From contig NW_020312968.1 of assembly GCF_003265705.1 (NCBI RefSeq), positions 1,459,209 through 1,523,208 of the forward strand: DNA of 64,000 nt, written 5' to 3'. Of the stretch, positions 22,976 to 34,310 are shown piece by piece. The stretch comes from Callorhinus ursinus. Its lineage: Eukaryota > Chordata > Mammalia > Carnivora > Otariidae. Position 1 is the first letter of the stretch. Each line of letters starts with the position of its first letter. A program made the position numbers and the translations under genes. The notes beneath the pieces are model-generated. The model saw only the letters and a program-made list of their open reading frames with translations. It did no database searches and was not told the origin of the DNA.

Positions 22976-25785
22976 GGTGGGGGAGCTCTTACATACCATG
23001 TCCATCGAGCTTGACTGGGTTCGTGTTTGCTTCGATTTAGTAGATCAAACATGTCATTAAGGATCCTATCCCAACGTTGCGAGGTTGGACAGCCTTACAC
23101 AGAAAACACAGACCGTGAGTGCCCCCGAAAGTAAGTTCTGACACAGCTTCCTTTTTTTCTAGTCCCAGTGGGGCAGGAGAACAAGATTCCTAACAAAAAA
23201 AGAGGGTAAAACATTCCAAGCTCTCATCACTACCAGCAGAACATGCTGCACACTGATGGGAGGAGAGGTGGCATAGTTTCAGCTGTCTGCAGGTCTCCAC
23301 AAAAGCCTGGGGAGGAACCAGCAGATCCTCCTAAGGGGGCAATATCAGCACCCCAGGCCTCAGGCTGCCCTGGAGGGATGGCCACTGGCAGTTCTCTTAC
23401 TGGGTAAATGAGAGGAGTCCTTCTTAATGAGAAAAGCCAGCTATTCAGAAACAGGGTTACCCAGGCACAGATAACACATCCTTCACACACCTCCATTCAA
23501 TCCCATTAAAATGTTTATCTATGAGTCCATTACAATCCTCCTATAGCACAAGGATTACCACATAAAATACTGGACTCCCAGTTAAAACTGAATTTCAGAT
23601 GAGCAAGTATTTGTAGTTTTAAGTATTTCCATAGAATAGTGTACACTTTTTAGTATAAATATGACCCATACAGTATTTGGGACATAACTTACACTAAAAA
23701 TTACTCACGGTTTATCTGGAATTCAAATTTAGCGGCAGTCCTGTAGGCATAACTCAAGCTGTTGCATTTAATCAGCTTACTTTTCATTTAAGGTCTACAG
23801 GCTTCAACTAATTTAGTAGACAGTTTAGTAACTAAAGAAAAAAGTCTTGATATAAAGCAACAATCCCAAAAGGCGATATCCTAGGGACCTTTAACAATAC
23901 AATGACTCAGGGCATAGAGTATGGATTTATTTTGTTGGTTTGTTTGCTTCCATAAAAGAGTTTGACTCATCATGGGTTTTTTTTTTTCCCTCCGTTCATT
24001 TGGGAGTTGGTGCAAGTTTACTACAACTTGAGCTACCAGCTTTCTCCAAGAGACAGATTTTAGACATCAGAGATCCTCCAGAAGCTCCCTTGTCTCTCAC
24101 AAACTGACCAAAAGCTGGCCTGATTCTCCTTGAGAGTTCATTCTCTCATTTCTCCTGATCCCATCTGGATCCAGAGATGGATGAGTAACTACACAAGCAA
24201 GAGAAGAACTGGGTTGTGTGAGCAAAAAGTCACTGTGGAACCTCTCCTGGGGCTCCTCAAAAGAAAACGAGTTCAACCTTCTGCATTAGTTAGCTTGACT
24301 CATTTGCTGTTCGTGGCAAGGAGACCGATTACAGCAGCCTTTAATCATTAAATAGTAATGTTTTATTTGGCTCATTGTTCTGTAGTGAAATTTCCCCTGC
24401 CATAAGTGATGCCATCCCAAGGACCCTAAATAGCAAAAAGTGTGCACCATTCTTTCCGCCAGTGCACTCACAGGCTATTGGGTGAGGTGTCTCCGTTAGG
24501 GGTTTTCAGGTAAGTACCCTGTCATTTGCCTTTCATTTTCTGTGTACCATCTTTAAAAAAAAAAAAGTCTGAATTCAAAACTTACTTCCAAGTCAGAAAT
24601 AAGATTCTTTAAGTCTCTTTTCTAAAGCATAGACATCCCCTTCCCTTTTCTTGATGTGTCATCAGGAGCTTTAAAAGCAATCCCCTTGTGTCTGTCACAG
24701 TGACTCAGAAAACTAGGCCAGTGATGATTCTGTCATTTAGTGGTTCTACGGCGTATGTGCCCTACCATCTTTCATTTCTATGCTTCAAAATACTAAGTGG
24801 GCCACACCGAGACATCTTTTTGTCACAAAGTACTACGTGTAATGGTTTTGGGAACACTGGGAGGGAAATGGAAACGCTGGGGAGGAGGTACTTTTGCATA
24901 ATTGCCGTTTATTTCTGTGGCAAACCACTAGTTGGGGAAAACATGTATTTGAGGGACATTTAAGGTTTGGCATTTCAGTCCTTGACTTCAGTCCTTGGAA
25001 CTGCCATTTGCGTGGTGACATTTGAAACTTGACCACCCTGGACCGCCTGGTTGCCAGACAGCAGCCACTCTGGCAAGAGCGAACTCCAGAGGGAAGGGAA
25101 GAGGCTATCTTCTAGAAGGAATGAATAAATGTCTCCTCGGGCCTCTCTATCAGCCCAAACAAGCAGCTGCATTCAAAAGGTTTCTCCTATCTTGTAGAGC
25201 CAGAAAAAGGTGCGCTGTTCCAGGCAAGGCCAGAGAAAAAATGTACTAGAATGTCTGTGGAAAAAAATCACTTGTGTTTCTTACAGGGGAATGATAAAGC
25301 TCAATTGGGATGATAAGAACAGTACTTTCTATCCACCCCCATTCTACTTCCTTTTCAGTATGTCTGAGGACAAAGCACGAGAAATTAGAATCTGGAAACT
25401 CTACCCAGACTGTGGTTATTTTGAGGCGCTGCCACTGACATGACTCCCCTTCGGTCAAGACCATTATTTTTCCCTCATGTGTCATGTCTCCTATTTTCTT
25501 TAGATTATGACAAGCCTGGATGTAAGAAGTCAACTGAAACTCTTTTTTCTTTAATATCTTCCTTGTCTCTTACCCCTGTGCCTCTGCCATCTTCCTTATG
25601 TGATTGTTTCCTTTCTTGATCCCCCCCAAAAAAAATTTTAAAGAGAGGCAAAATAGTCAAAGGGACATGGTGGTTAAGATGGAATAGGAAAGGGCTAGAG
25701 AAAGTCTACGGTGGACCTCTAGCACGGGTTTTCACTCCCTAAGAAGTCGGATGAAACACTCCTAGTGTTCTCTTATAATAACAAT
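22976..25785. other. Unique sequence, no gene seen
   Basis: I found no exon with convincing coding character. Short open frames are scattered in all phases without domains. A T-run (23977-23988) and A-runs (24554-24566, 25628-25637) are the only low-complexity parts. Confidence 0.45.
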
Positions 25786-25789
25786 ATTA

Positions 25790-26005
25790 ACAACACTAAT
25801 ATAAAGCTTACACTTTAAGCACTTCTCATATGTTAACTCGTTCAATCCTCATACACCCAACAGGTAGATACTAATATTACTCCTTTCAGCAGATGAGGAG
25901 ATAGGCCCAGAGAGGGTAAATAACTTGCCCATCATCACACAGCATAGAAGTTGCGGAAGAACCAGGACCTGAACCTGGCAGCCTGGCTCTGCCCATCTCT
26001 AGGCT
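25790..26005 (-). mobile_element. MIR SINE, reverse
   Basis: A well preserved antisense MIR. The order is 'CACTTTAAGCACTTCTCATATG', 'AACTCGTTCAATCCTCATAC', 'AGATGAGGAGATAGGCCCAG', 'AACTTGCCCATCATCACACAGC', 'AACCAGGACCTGAACC'. These are the reverse complements of the MIR tail, core and tRNA head. MIR is an ancient mammalian SINE. Confidence 0.85.
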
Positions 26006-26286
26006 ACCTCCAGTGGCTTGGAAGTATTCGTTTCTGTCTGCACTGTCTTCCCGCTCTTTATTAAATTGCTTATTTCTTTTCCCGTGGGGCTGAGATATCG
26101 AGAGACAAATTTACTGTTTCAGAGATTGCACTGAATGTTCCAAGGGTCCAGAAACAAGGCCTGTAACAACAGAAGATAGGAAATGTGCCAGCTTCAAGGC
26201 ACAAATCAAGGTCATTTCCCAATATACCTGTATCAGCCGTTCAGGGTTCAATCAGGGAAGACGCAGCAAGTACGAAAAGACTGAAC

Positions 26287-26312
26287 CCTGACTGACTGAC
26301 TGACTGACTGAC
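26287..26312. repeat. (GACT)n microsatellite
   Basis: Six tandem CTGA/GACT units. A short TG/TA run (26330-26350) follows just upstream of the CpG-rich block. Confidence 0.9.
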
Positions 26313-26344
26313 AGAAGTAGGTGGGCCGAGTGTGTGTGTATATA

Positions 26345-26905
26345 TACATATGCTTTGTTACGAGGCCTTGACTCACACAATTATGGCGGCTGGTTAAGCA
26401 ACCCCCGCAAACCCATTGTCCTCGCGAGTATTTCTGAAGCGAGACGTCTGCAGGCAAGGCAGCTCGGAAGGGAAGACATAAAGTGGGGGAGATCAAGCGG
26501 AAGCTGGAACCCCAGAAGGATGATTATGAAGCCCTTGTGAGGGTTTGACTAAGTCAGCCCTTGACTGACTCTGACCTTGAGGGGATGAGTGTCCCGCAGA
26601 TGTCGGAAAGATGGGGGAGGCCTTGGCACGGAGCTAAACACAACACTAGGCCGAGGAGGTGGAGAAAACGCTGCACGTGACCAGCAACAAGGCTTCCGCT
26701 GTTTCGTTTCCCACCCCCGCACTCTCCCACAAGATTGTCTCTTATGGTCTACCGTACCTAGACAGATGCAGGAAGGGAGTTCTGGGAAATGTGGTTCCGC
26801 CCCACGAGACCCGCCCATTTCACGGGCTGGGCACAATCTAGTCGAAACTGTTCACTGCGCCGTCTTGGTGGAATGATCTCTATCTAACCAGCTTCACCTC
26901 TCAGT
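26345..26905 (+). promoter_or_regulatory. CpG-rich promoter-like block with possible first exon
   Basis: By hand count there are 26 CpGs between 26341 and 26880, while the flanking kilobases have few. Motif-like sites in order are ATGGCGGC (26383-26390, YY1-like), CTCGCGAG (26421-26428, TCTCGCGAGA-like core), CACGTGAC (26674-26681, E-box of USF/MITF type) and TTCTGGGAAATGTGGTT (26780-26796, one base from the ZNF143/THAP11 motif). A splice-donor-like GTAAGT begins at 26904 (TCA|GTAAGT), which would end a plus-strand first exon at 26903. A GTGAGT on the minus strand (about 26370-26375) would also suit a divergent transcript. Open frames in the block have no known domain, so a noncoding or untranslated first exon is the most likely reading. 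Gene identity is unknown. Confidence 0.6.
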
Positions 26906-26924
26906 AAGTGTGGGAGGAGGAAAG

Positions 26925-27310
26925 GTAGAATGGTTAAGATATGGACTCCGAAGCCACACAGATCGGAGTTCAAATCCTAGTGCCAGTTACTTGCTGAGTG
27001 ACCTCTATAACTTTTAATTTCCATAGTTGTAAAATAGAGGTAATAATAAAGCTGTCATCCTTGAAAACAGTAAAGATTAAGAGAGATAATACCAGGGCGC
27101 CTGAGTGGCTTAGTTGGTTAAACAGCTGCCTTTGGATTGGGCTGGGATCGAGCCCCACATTGGGCTCCGTGCTCCGCGGGGAGCCTGCTTCTCCCTCTGC
27201 ATGCTACGCCACCTGCTTGTGCGCTCTCTCTGTCAACTAAATAAAATCTTCAAAAAAAGAGAGAAATAGTACCTACAAAGTACTAGGTTCTACATCTAGC
27301 ACATATTCAC
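26925..27310 (+). mobile_element. MIR SINE split by a carnivore SINE
   Basis: The 5' part (26925-27093) reads GGTTAAGATATGGACTCCGA, then GAGTTCAAATCC (tRNA-like), then TTCCATAGTTGTAAAATAGAGG. The 3' part resumes after the SINE at about 27260 with GTACCTACAAAGTACTAGG. The inserted SINE lies between, so the MIR is the older element, as expected. Confidence 0.8.
27094..27258 (+). mobile_element. Carnivore SINE (SINEC) within a MIR
   Basis: It starts AGGGCGCCTGAGTGGCTTAG, includes GGGATCGAGCCCCACATTGG (B-box region) and CTCTCTCTGTCAACTAAATA, and ends ATAAAATCTTCAAAAAAA. Flanking GAGAGATAATACC (27081-27093) and GAGAGAAATAGTACC (from 27259) are an imperfect duplication. Confidence 0.93.
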
Positions 27311-27937
27311 ACCGATATTTATATGTAATATAAAGTAACAAAGATAACCGTATATAGTAATAAAGCCAATGACCGTTTTTGTTAATACTTTCTAATTTTG
27401 CAATAAATTATACAATAACCAGATTAATTGAAAATGCATTTTCTCAGCCAGAGGTCTTATACTTCATGAATAACAATCTATGAGGTCTCCTAATTTAGTA
27501 CCCCCAGATATTAAGAGTTTTCATGTAAGATATGCTAATTAAAATTTTAAACGATCCTTTAGAAAGATATAATTAGGGAATCCCTTGAGCATTTGAGTTT
27601 TTGTTTTGTTTCGTTGCTGAGAATTTTTATGTAAACATGCTTACTTTAAGCCTGAAGAAGTCAGTAGCAGGAAGACAATAAGAAAGAAATACAGATGCCT
27701 GGGATCCACACTACAAGTTAAGTTCGTGGCCCTTCAGCATTGTTTGATTTCTGTGAGTTATAGGATCTTTAAAATTCAGAATTGGTATCAATCATAGAAG
27801 CAGTTTAATCCAACCCTGCTCTGATGCATCAATCCTCTCTAGCCCATTCTTGATTAAGTCTGGGACTGACTTAGAAATATGAAGTAATGAGAAATTCACG
27901 CCACCTGGAGGCAGACCAGTTCATATGGAGACAACTC
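27311..27937. other. Unique AT-rich sequence, no gene seen
   Basis: No repeat or exon recognised. Its last bases (27928-27937, GAGACAACTC) are the left target site of the next SINE. Confidence 0.45.
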
Positions 27938-28134
27938 AAAAAAAAATTTTTTTTAAGATTTTTTGTTTATTTATGGACAGAGAGAGGGAGAGAGAGAGTA
28001 AGCACAAGCAGGGGGAGGACGAAACAGGCTCCCCACCAAGCAGGGAGCCCGCCATGGGGCTCGATCCCAGGACCCTGGGATCATGACCCGAGCCAAAGGC
28101 AGACTCTCGACCGACTGAGCCACCCAGGCGCCCC
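27938..28134 (-). mobile_element. Carnivore SINE (SINEC), reverse
   Basis: The minus-strand reading starts GGGGCGCCTGGGTGGCTCAG and has the TCCTGGGATCGAGCCCCATG B-box region. The TSD GAGACAACTC is exact at 27928-27937 and 28135-28144. A-rich tail with both A and T runs at its 3' end (27938-27960). Confidence 0.97.
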
Positions 28135-28144
28135 GAGACAACTC

Positions 28145-28900
28145 CAATTTTTAAAATATTACTCCCGAGATAGCCAGATGTTGCCTCCTTGCAACTTAGA
28201 GCTACTGGTTGTTGTTCTGTCCTCTTTGGCCAACAGAGTAAGTATAGCACATTGATTTTTAGTCTTTGAGAATCTGGTTAATTCTGTGGACCTACTTCAC
28301 TTCAAAGTATAAATGCTCCCATATACTCAAACTCTACACATAACTTCAGGAGCTTCTTGCATCTCCTTTAACTCCTGGTGACCAAGCCTCCACATGACCT
28401 CTCTTCCTTTATTCAAAGACAGCTGTCAAGTTCCTCCTGAGCCTGCCTTTGTGCAACTGTTCCATCAACAGTTTTTTTGGCATGATCTCAAGATCGGTTC
28501 CTCTCCTGGCTCTGTTTCCAGGAATCAGCTTATCTTTCCAGTGCTTCCCTTGATGTGTTACACTCAGAAATACACACAGTGCTACCGGAGCGACCTGGGA
28601 AGTTCAGAGCAAAGTTAAATCATCATCACTGGAGCCACTCCCGTTCTGATTCAATACGGAGCAATATTGCATGAGCTCCTTGGCAACCACATCACAGGGC
28701 TACTTTTACTTAAAAAGTAAATGGGGCCTCAGTTTTCTATTTTGCAGATGGTTGGGGGCAGAGAACTTCAAAGGTCCTTCCAACTCTAAACTCTGAGTTT
28801 ACTAAAAGAAACCTTTCCCCCAACCTTCCCCGCCCCCCCCCACAAAGTGATAAGCTCATCAACAAATTCGACACAGAAAAAGATAATGGCAAGTTGTTAT
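28145..28900. other. Unique sequence with a possible MIR3-like stretch
   Basis: A stretch near 28715-28800 (CCTCAGTTTTCTATTTTGCAG, CAAAGGTCCTTCCAACTCTA) resembles the tail of an ancient MIR-type SINE on the plus strand. A C-run is at 28840-28849. I find no gene. Confidence 0.4.
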
Positions 28901-29093
28901 TGTGGTACAGCTTCCAAGAGGAAAACATCACAACTGTGATATTTAGGTTATACAGCCCTTGCCCTGGTGACCAGAGGACAGGAAAAGGGAGTGAATGGAT
29001 CTTTCAGCTTTCTTGGCCAGAGACAGAGTTCTACATCTCAACACAATGGTGTGTTCTCTCCCAGTACAAAAGGGAATTGGAAGCTGGAAAGCC
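28901..29093 (+). repeat. Unclassified repeat pair, copy A
   Basis: It aligns with copy B at 30875-31059 in the same orientation. Shared landmarks in order are GTGGTACA, TCCAAGAG, TTAGGT, CCTGG, AGAGACAG/GGAGACAG, GTTCTACATCTCA, GGGAATT and GCC. Two members of one old interspersed family is the simplest reading; I cannot name it. Confidence 0.65.
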
Positions 29094-30874
29094 AACATCT
29101 TTGGCCATGATTATAATGAGAATAGGTATAAAATGGAAAGATCTGTGATACTTACTAAAATGCCAAGTAAGAGGAAAAAAGCATTTCCCATATTACCTTT
29201 GAAGTGCATTTTCAGGTTAATAAAGAGCTTTCATAAACATTAATTCAAACTATGTTGCTTGGAAGACTACTTCTGAAGCTTTATTACACTATCCTAATTA
29301 ATGTGCAGCAAGGCAACACCGTAGACTTACCAGTCTCTCAGAAATGAGGGGTTCCCAATCATTACCAAGCTCATCATTTAGCATTTATGCCTGTGTAGGA
29401 AGCATATGAATTTGTAGGCTCCAATTCAGCTGTTGTTCTATGGCTGAACTCCACTAATTTAAACAACTTGAGGCCAGATGTGTTGTAAAGGGGCGATTTA
29501 TCTAGATTAGTTCTCGCAAGCTGATAGCCACAATCCTTCTTTGCAAAACACACAGCATATTCGGATCCTAGGAAGCCCTGGCATTATGAATTCCTTTCAC
29601 TTGGTTGAGTGTTTTGTTTGCCTGCTAATATAAAATTCACTGAGGCAGCAGGCAGCAATCGGTGTTGTTGGGAGTCCTAGTCCAGTGCACCACAATCCCT
29701 TTGCAGTACAACTAATGGCAAAGAGGGGATCCCAGAATAACCCACTTACATTTTTGGCATAACAGTGGGCTTTCTGCATATGTGAAGCACGTGTACGGGT
29801 TATTCAACGGTTCGGGATGAATTTGCAACTCTAACCACCAGAGACCAGAACTATTTCCACTGCGGTTCTGTAGCTACTCGGCAAAAATGCATCAGAGTGC
29901 TCAGCAGGGAAAAGAAATGTGATAATTGTGGGAAGATTGGACATTACATTAGAGTGAGCTCCTTGGCACAAAAGAATAATGTCTGTGAAATGTTAGTTTC
30001 AGGTCATATAACACTGAATTTCCAGCATGATGCTTTTAGGATGCAAAATGAAGGGGCAACAGTCAGTAATGCTTAAATCTGAATAACCAACTGGTCAACC
30101 ACTTGAGGGTTCTGCAGCAAGTACAGGAGCGTAGTGGGTGGGAAAAGAAAAGTCTCAAGGTCACCCTATAAACTGTGGAATTTTTACTTCTGTCTGCCAG
30201 ACTTGAAGTATGACATTTCAGCTCATCAAAGCATGAATAAGGCCTATTTTTTTTTTAAAAAGCTTGTGTCATCCAGATGCACAAGAGATTAGTTTGTGTG
30301 AGAAATACAATAGCTTACTTTTCAGAGGAAAAGAGAGAAGCAATTTTGGGAAATCAAAATGAGATGAGAGGTTTGCTTAGAGAATATGTTGTCTTGGAGC
30401 TAGGAAGACTTTGATAGGATTTATCTCATTCAAGTTTCCCTGGATCCATATATCCCCTTTCTTTCTTGCATATGAAAAACCATTGCCCCATACTTCTGTC
30501 TAGGTTCCCTTCAGCTAATGTCAAAAAGTCACTCAATTAGTAAGTGGTAGAACTGGAGTTCCAAATAGTCCTGTCAGACTACAAAACTTTTGTTCTTTAC
30601 TCATCACTACCCTACTTCACTTCTGCTTTTAAGCACATTTATTGACAAATACTTTTTGTCAAATAATACTGATGCATTAGTCAGTATAGACTTGGCTACA
30701 TTGTCATAACAAATCATTCCTGAAATCTTATTGGCTTGACCTGTCACACAGTCCAGTGTGGATTGTGGAATTCTCTCAGAAAGCTCTTCTCCAAGCAGTG
30801 TCTTAAGGACCTATACACCTTCCAGCTTCCATCTTATAACTATGCCATCTGGAGTTCTTGGCTTCCAAGACCTC
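29094..30874. other. Unique sequence, possible MIR remnant near 30480-30615
   Basis: The stretch around 'CACTCAATTAGTAAGTGGTAG' and 'AACTGGAGTTCC' resembles antisense MIR text. Sequence around 30675-30760 (GTCAGTATAGACTTGGCTAC, ATTGTCATAACAAATC) may be the upstream part of copy B. Nothing else is recognised. Confidence 0.4.
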
Positions 30875-31059
30875 TGTGGTACAACATCCAAGAGCAGAGT
30901 ATCATATTTTTGATGCTTAGGTCATATGCCCTTTGTCCTGGGAGCAGGGAAACAGAGAGCATGAACCTGTCAGCATTCTTGGTGGGAGACAGTGTTCTAC
31001 ATCTCAGCAGAGTGGTAGATTCTCCCCTGATACAGAGGGGAATTAGAAGATGGACAGCC
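30875..31059 (+). repeat. Unclassified repeat pair, copy B
   Basis: This is the partner of copy A at 28901-29093, about 2 kb away on the same strand. The open frame crossing it (30736-31146) is not supported by any domain, and the homologous region in copy A does not keep that frame, so it is not a gene. Confidence 0.65.
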
Positions 31060-31904
31060 AAAAATATTAAGAAATGTTCATTACGTCTACTATGTGCAGC
31101 CCATTGTGCTAGAAGCTGTAGAGAACACAAAATAAGTAATGCATGATGGCAGTTTTGAAAGGAAATGATATTCTAATGGTCTGGGAGATTGATCTACAGA
31201 ATCAGCTATAATTTCTGAGAATACAAGAAAGTAAAACAATGGAAAGGAAACATGACAAGTATTGTTTAGGGAACTAGCCAGTCTCAAAATTCTATGATAC
31301 ATTTCAAATTCCTACCAAGCGATGAGGTTCAACTAACCCTCTTCACTTATTCAGAAAAAAAAATCTGGAGAAAATTATTCTCTGATTAGAAAATTGGAAG
31401 CCAACATTTTAAAAAATATTTTTCAACCATTCTCTTAACGTCATTGAAACTCGGTTTTCTCATCCAGAAAATTATTACATGTATCCTAAATTTCCTTGGG
31501 TAGTGCCTGCTATAATAGTAGGCACTCAGATACAAAATATTTCTCCCCCTTTCCTGGACCCTTGGTCATTTTTTTTTTTTTTTTTTTTTTTTTACTGCAT
31601 TCAGTAAAGGAAATAGTGCCTGTACCTGCCACAGGTTGGTCCCCTGGACTCATTCTTCCTTTGACTGCAGTGTCACTGTCAAAACCTACCCTGTCACATT
31701 CACTTCCCTAGGGTCTTGCTAAATGGCTAGCCAGGTAATGTGAGGAAATACTTTTGCTACTGTTTTAATGGATGATAATTTCTTGATATATTATTCCTCC
31801 AAGGTAAGATATATAAATGAACAGTGATCCTGTCTCAAATAAGTGCTAAAAATAGTAAGATTTTTTAGACACTATGTCAGCCCCAGAGAGCAAATAGATC
31901 CATG
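31060..31904. other. Unique sequence with a long poly-T run
   Basis: A T-run of about 25 bases spans 31569-31593. No flanking repeat head could be recognised, so it may be a microsatellite rather than a reversed retroelement tail. No gene is seen. Confidence 0.45.
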
Positions 31905-32125
31905 CCAAAGATTCTCAACCTCACTACTGACAATTAGGTTCAGGTAATTCGGCGGCGGGGGGGAGGAGGAGGACTTCTGTGCATTGTAAGATGCATTCCT
32001 GACCCCCACCTACCAGAAGCCCATAGCAGCCTCTTCCCAGCTCCCAAGTTGTGACCTCCATAAATGTCTCCAGATGTCACCAATGTCCCCTGGGTAGGGA
32101 GGCAAAATTGCCCACATCTCCCCAA
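31905..32125 (-). mobile_element. MER20 (hAT-Charlie nonautonomous), reverse
   Basis: On the minus strand the order CAATTTTGCCTCCCTACCCA, GGGGACATTGGTGACATCTG, GAGACATTTATGGAGGTCAC and GAGGTTGAGAATCTTTGG matches remembered MER20. A C/G-rich low-complexity insert sits near 31951-31970. MER20 is an old eutherian DNA transposon, copies of which have been reported as placental regulatory elements. This copy is not shown to be one. Confidence 0.75.
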
Positions 32126-33010
32126 CCACCCTACAGGTGAGACGCACTCATCTATATAAAGGAATATTTTCCTTCTCTATATGGCAAATACTGGTGTTGC
32201 CTTCTAAAAGCCACTATATATACATTTTGCCTTTGGTAACAGAAGCCTTATTTCATTGAGCTACACACCCTCCAGACGTGATGGTGATCCTATTCCGCAA
32301 TCAGAGGTAAATCCTCAAAATCTAATCCAATTATGGTAATCCCAATGCCTTTACCAAAAGTGGTTTAGGAAGAGTCACGTAACCCAACCCCAGATAATAA
32401 GAAATGAGGAGGAGACTGCTTGAGTACTTCCACAACAGGTTTTACTGCCGGCAGAAATACTCAAAGGAAGACCTGTTCTCTTTTCCCATTGGGTATTATT
32501 GTGCCTGTGTATGATTATTACAACAACAAAAATCCTAAAGACTTTAGCTATTGTGAGAACAAAGGCAACAAGCTAAGAGTAAGAACCTAGGTCTTTGATG
32601 TAACTGACTCACAAATTTAACAGATCCCAGAGCTATCCCACTTCCAGGGTTCTTGTAAAGTATATTAATAATTCGCCCTTTTGTTTAAGCCAATTCAGTC
32701 AGGGTTTCATATTAATTAGAGCTAAGCACCTTGTCTAATACACTCCATCAATATAGCAGCCATCAACCCCAGCCTAGAGAGCCTGTTTGACCAAAGTTGC
32801 TGCTTCGACATGATTTAAAAAAACAGGTAATACTGAAGAGTAGGAAATTCCCTGTTTATTCTCCCCCAGTGAATCATATTTGAAAACATGCACTGTGATA
32901 AAACTAAAGTGTACTGGGTGTGACAAATGTGAACACTGTATCTTAGCATTCCAGGAGATAAGAAATGTAAATATCAGAGCTACGTTAAAATTACCCCCAC
33001 ATAAAGGATT
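32126..33010. other. Unique sequence, no gene seen
   Basis: No repeat or exon recognised with confidence. Confidence 0.45.
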
Positions 33011-33530
33011 TGTCTATTCATTTGTTTATTAATTCAACAGATGTTTATTGAATACTTATTTCATGAAAGGTGCTCTGTGGTAGGGAGAATAAACAGATTA
33101 GATTAAAATTCACCCTGCCTTCAGGTGGCTTACAGTGCAGTAATGAGAAGGCGTGAGCAGAAATTACTATAATACGTAGGTTTTCATCATTAGGGATCGT
33201 AAGAGTGATAGAGCCAGATTATCATGAGTGTTCAGATGAGGATCATGTTGCTCGCAACCTGTAATAATCAAGGAAAGTTTCGTCAGGAAGGAGTATTTAA
33301 CAGAATCTGGAAGGACAGGTACTATTTATTTAGATTGGGGAGTGACATGGGTTGAAAGGCAGGAAGCAGCAAACAGGGCAGATGAAGCACACAGATGTAG
33401 GAGGAGCTCCCAGCAATTCAGTTTGTCTGAAATATTGAACATGTGAGGGGTAGTAATGATCAGAGAGAAGACTCGGACCATGGCCAAATCATAAATGGTC
33501 TTAAATGTCATGGTAAGAAAGGCTGAAGTC
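33011..33530 (-). mobile_element. L2 LINE fragment, reverse
   Basis: It begins with the antisense of the L2 3' end (TTTATTAATTCAACAGATG, TTTATTGAATACTTATTTC, CCTTCAGGTGGCTTACAG). It continues with the antisense upstream part (GGGGAGTGACATGGGTTG, CATGGCCAAATCATAAATGG). L2 is extinct in placental mammals. Confidence 0.75.
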
Positions 33531-34104
33531 AGGGGAAAAGGCCAAATAAAAATTAAAGAGGATAAAGATCCTCAATGTTACAAATTAATGAATAGGTTTA
33601 TTTCCTTATTCGGAAAAGAAAGATGAAACCAGGAAAGAGGATTATCAGAACCCTTTGATTCAGGTCAAATAATGTTAATCTCATTATCTCTGATTTTCTT
33701 CTCCATGTAAGAGCCTAAGATGAGCAATTCACGAAATAGCCAATGGCCTCTTTCATCCTTTTCAGCATCACAGAAAGCTATAAACAGGAGTAGGCTATAA
33801 AGAGTCTAGGTAACGTTTCTAAAACTTTCCCTCCTCCTCACTCCCCCAGCAAGATCCTTATACATAACCTATTTTCTTTCAGGCTTGTGCAAGTTTTCAA
33901 CCCTCAAGTAAACATAGGTAGTGTTAGCTTTTTAAATAAAGATGATTTGGTTTCTAGTCATATTCCCAAGTTGATTCAGTAATTCAACATAGATTCTATT
34001 CTCAAATTATAGCATAAATCATTTACTATATGGTAGGTGGTTTAATGATTTCACAGAAAATGTAAAATCAATTTCAATGCAAATGTAAGTTCAATAGAAA
34101 TCAC
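33531..34104. other. Unique sequence, no gene seen
   Basis: AT-rich, with no repeat or exon recognised. Confidence 0.45.
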
Positions 34105-34310
34105 CACTTCCCCCACTTATCAACTGTGTGACTTTGGAGACATTATCTAACCTTTCCAAGCCAACTTCCTCATAAAAAAAATTAATTAATAAATAAAATA
34201 ACCATATCTACCTTTGAATGTTGGCAAAAGCACCGAATAAGGTGATATACCTAAGTCACCAAAACAAATTGAGGTACATGGTAAGTGCTCAGCTAAAGTT
34301 GGGGGCAGGT
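34105..34310 (+). mobile_element. MIR SINE
   Basis: Sense MIR text in order: CTTATCAACTGTGTGACTTTGG, CTAACCTTTCC, CTTCCTCATAAAAA, then ACCATATCTACCTTTGAATG, AATAAGGTGATATACC, GGTAAGTGCTCAGCTAAAG. An A/T-rich expansion interrupts the middle (34175-34200). Confidence 0.75.

Noticed and set aside
30736..31146. 136-codon plus-strand frame
   Set aside because: It spans repeat copy B; the homologous copy A does not keep the frame.
31569..31593. Poly-T run taken as the tail of a reversed retroelement
   Set aside because: No SINE, L1 or pseudogene body follows it and no flanking duplication is visible.
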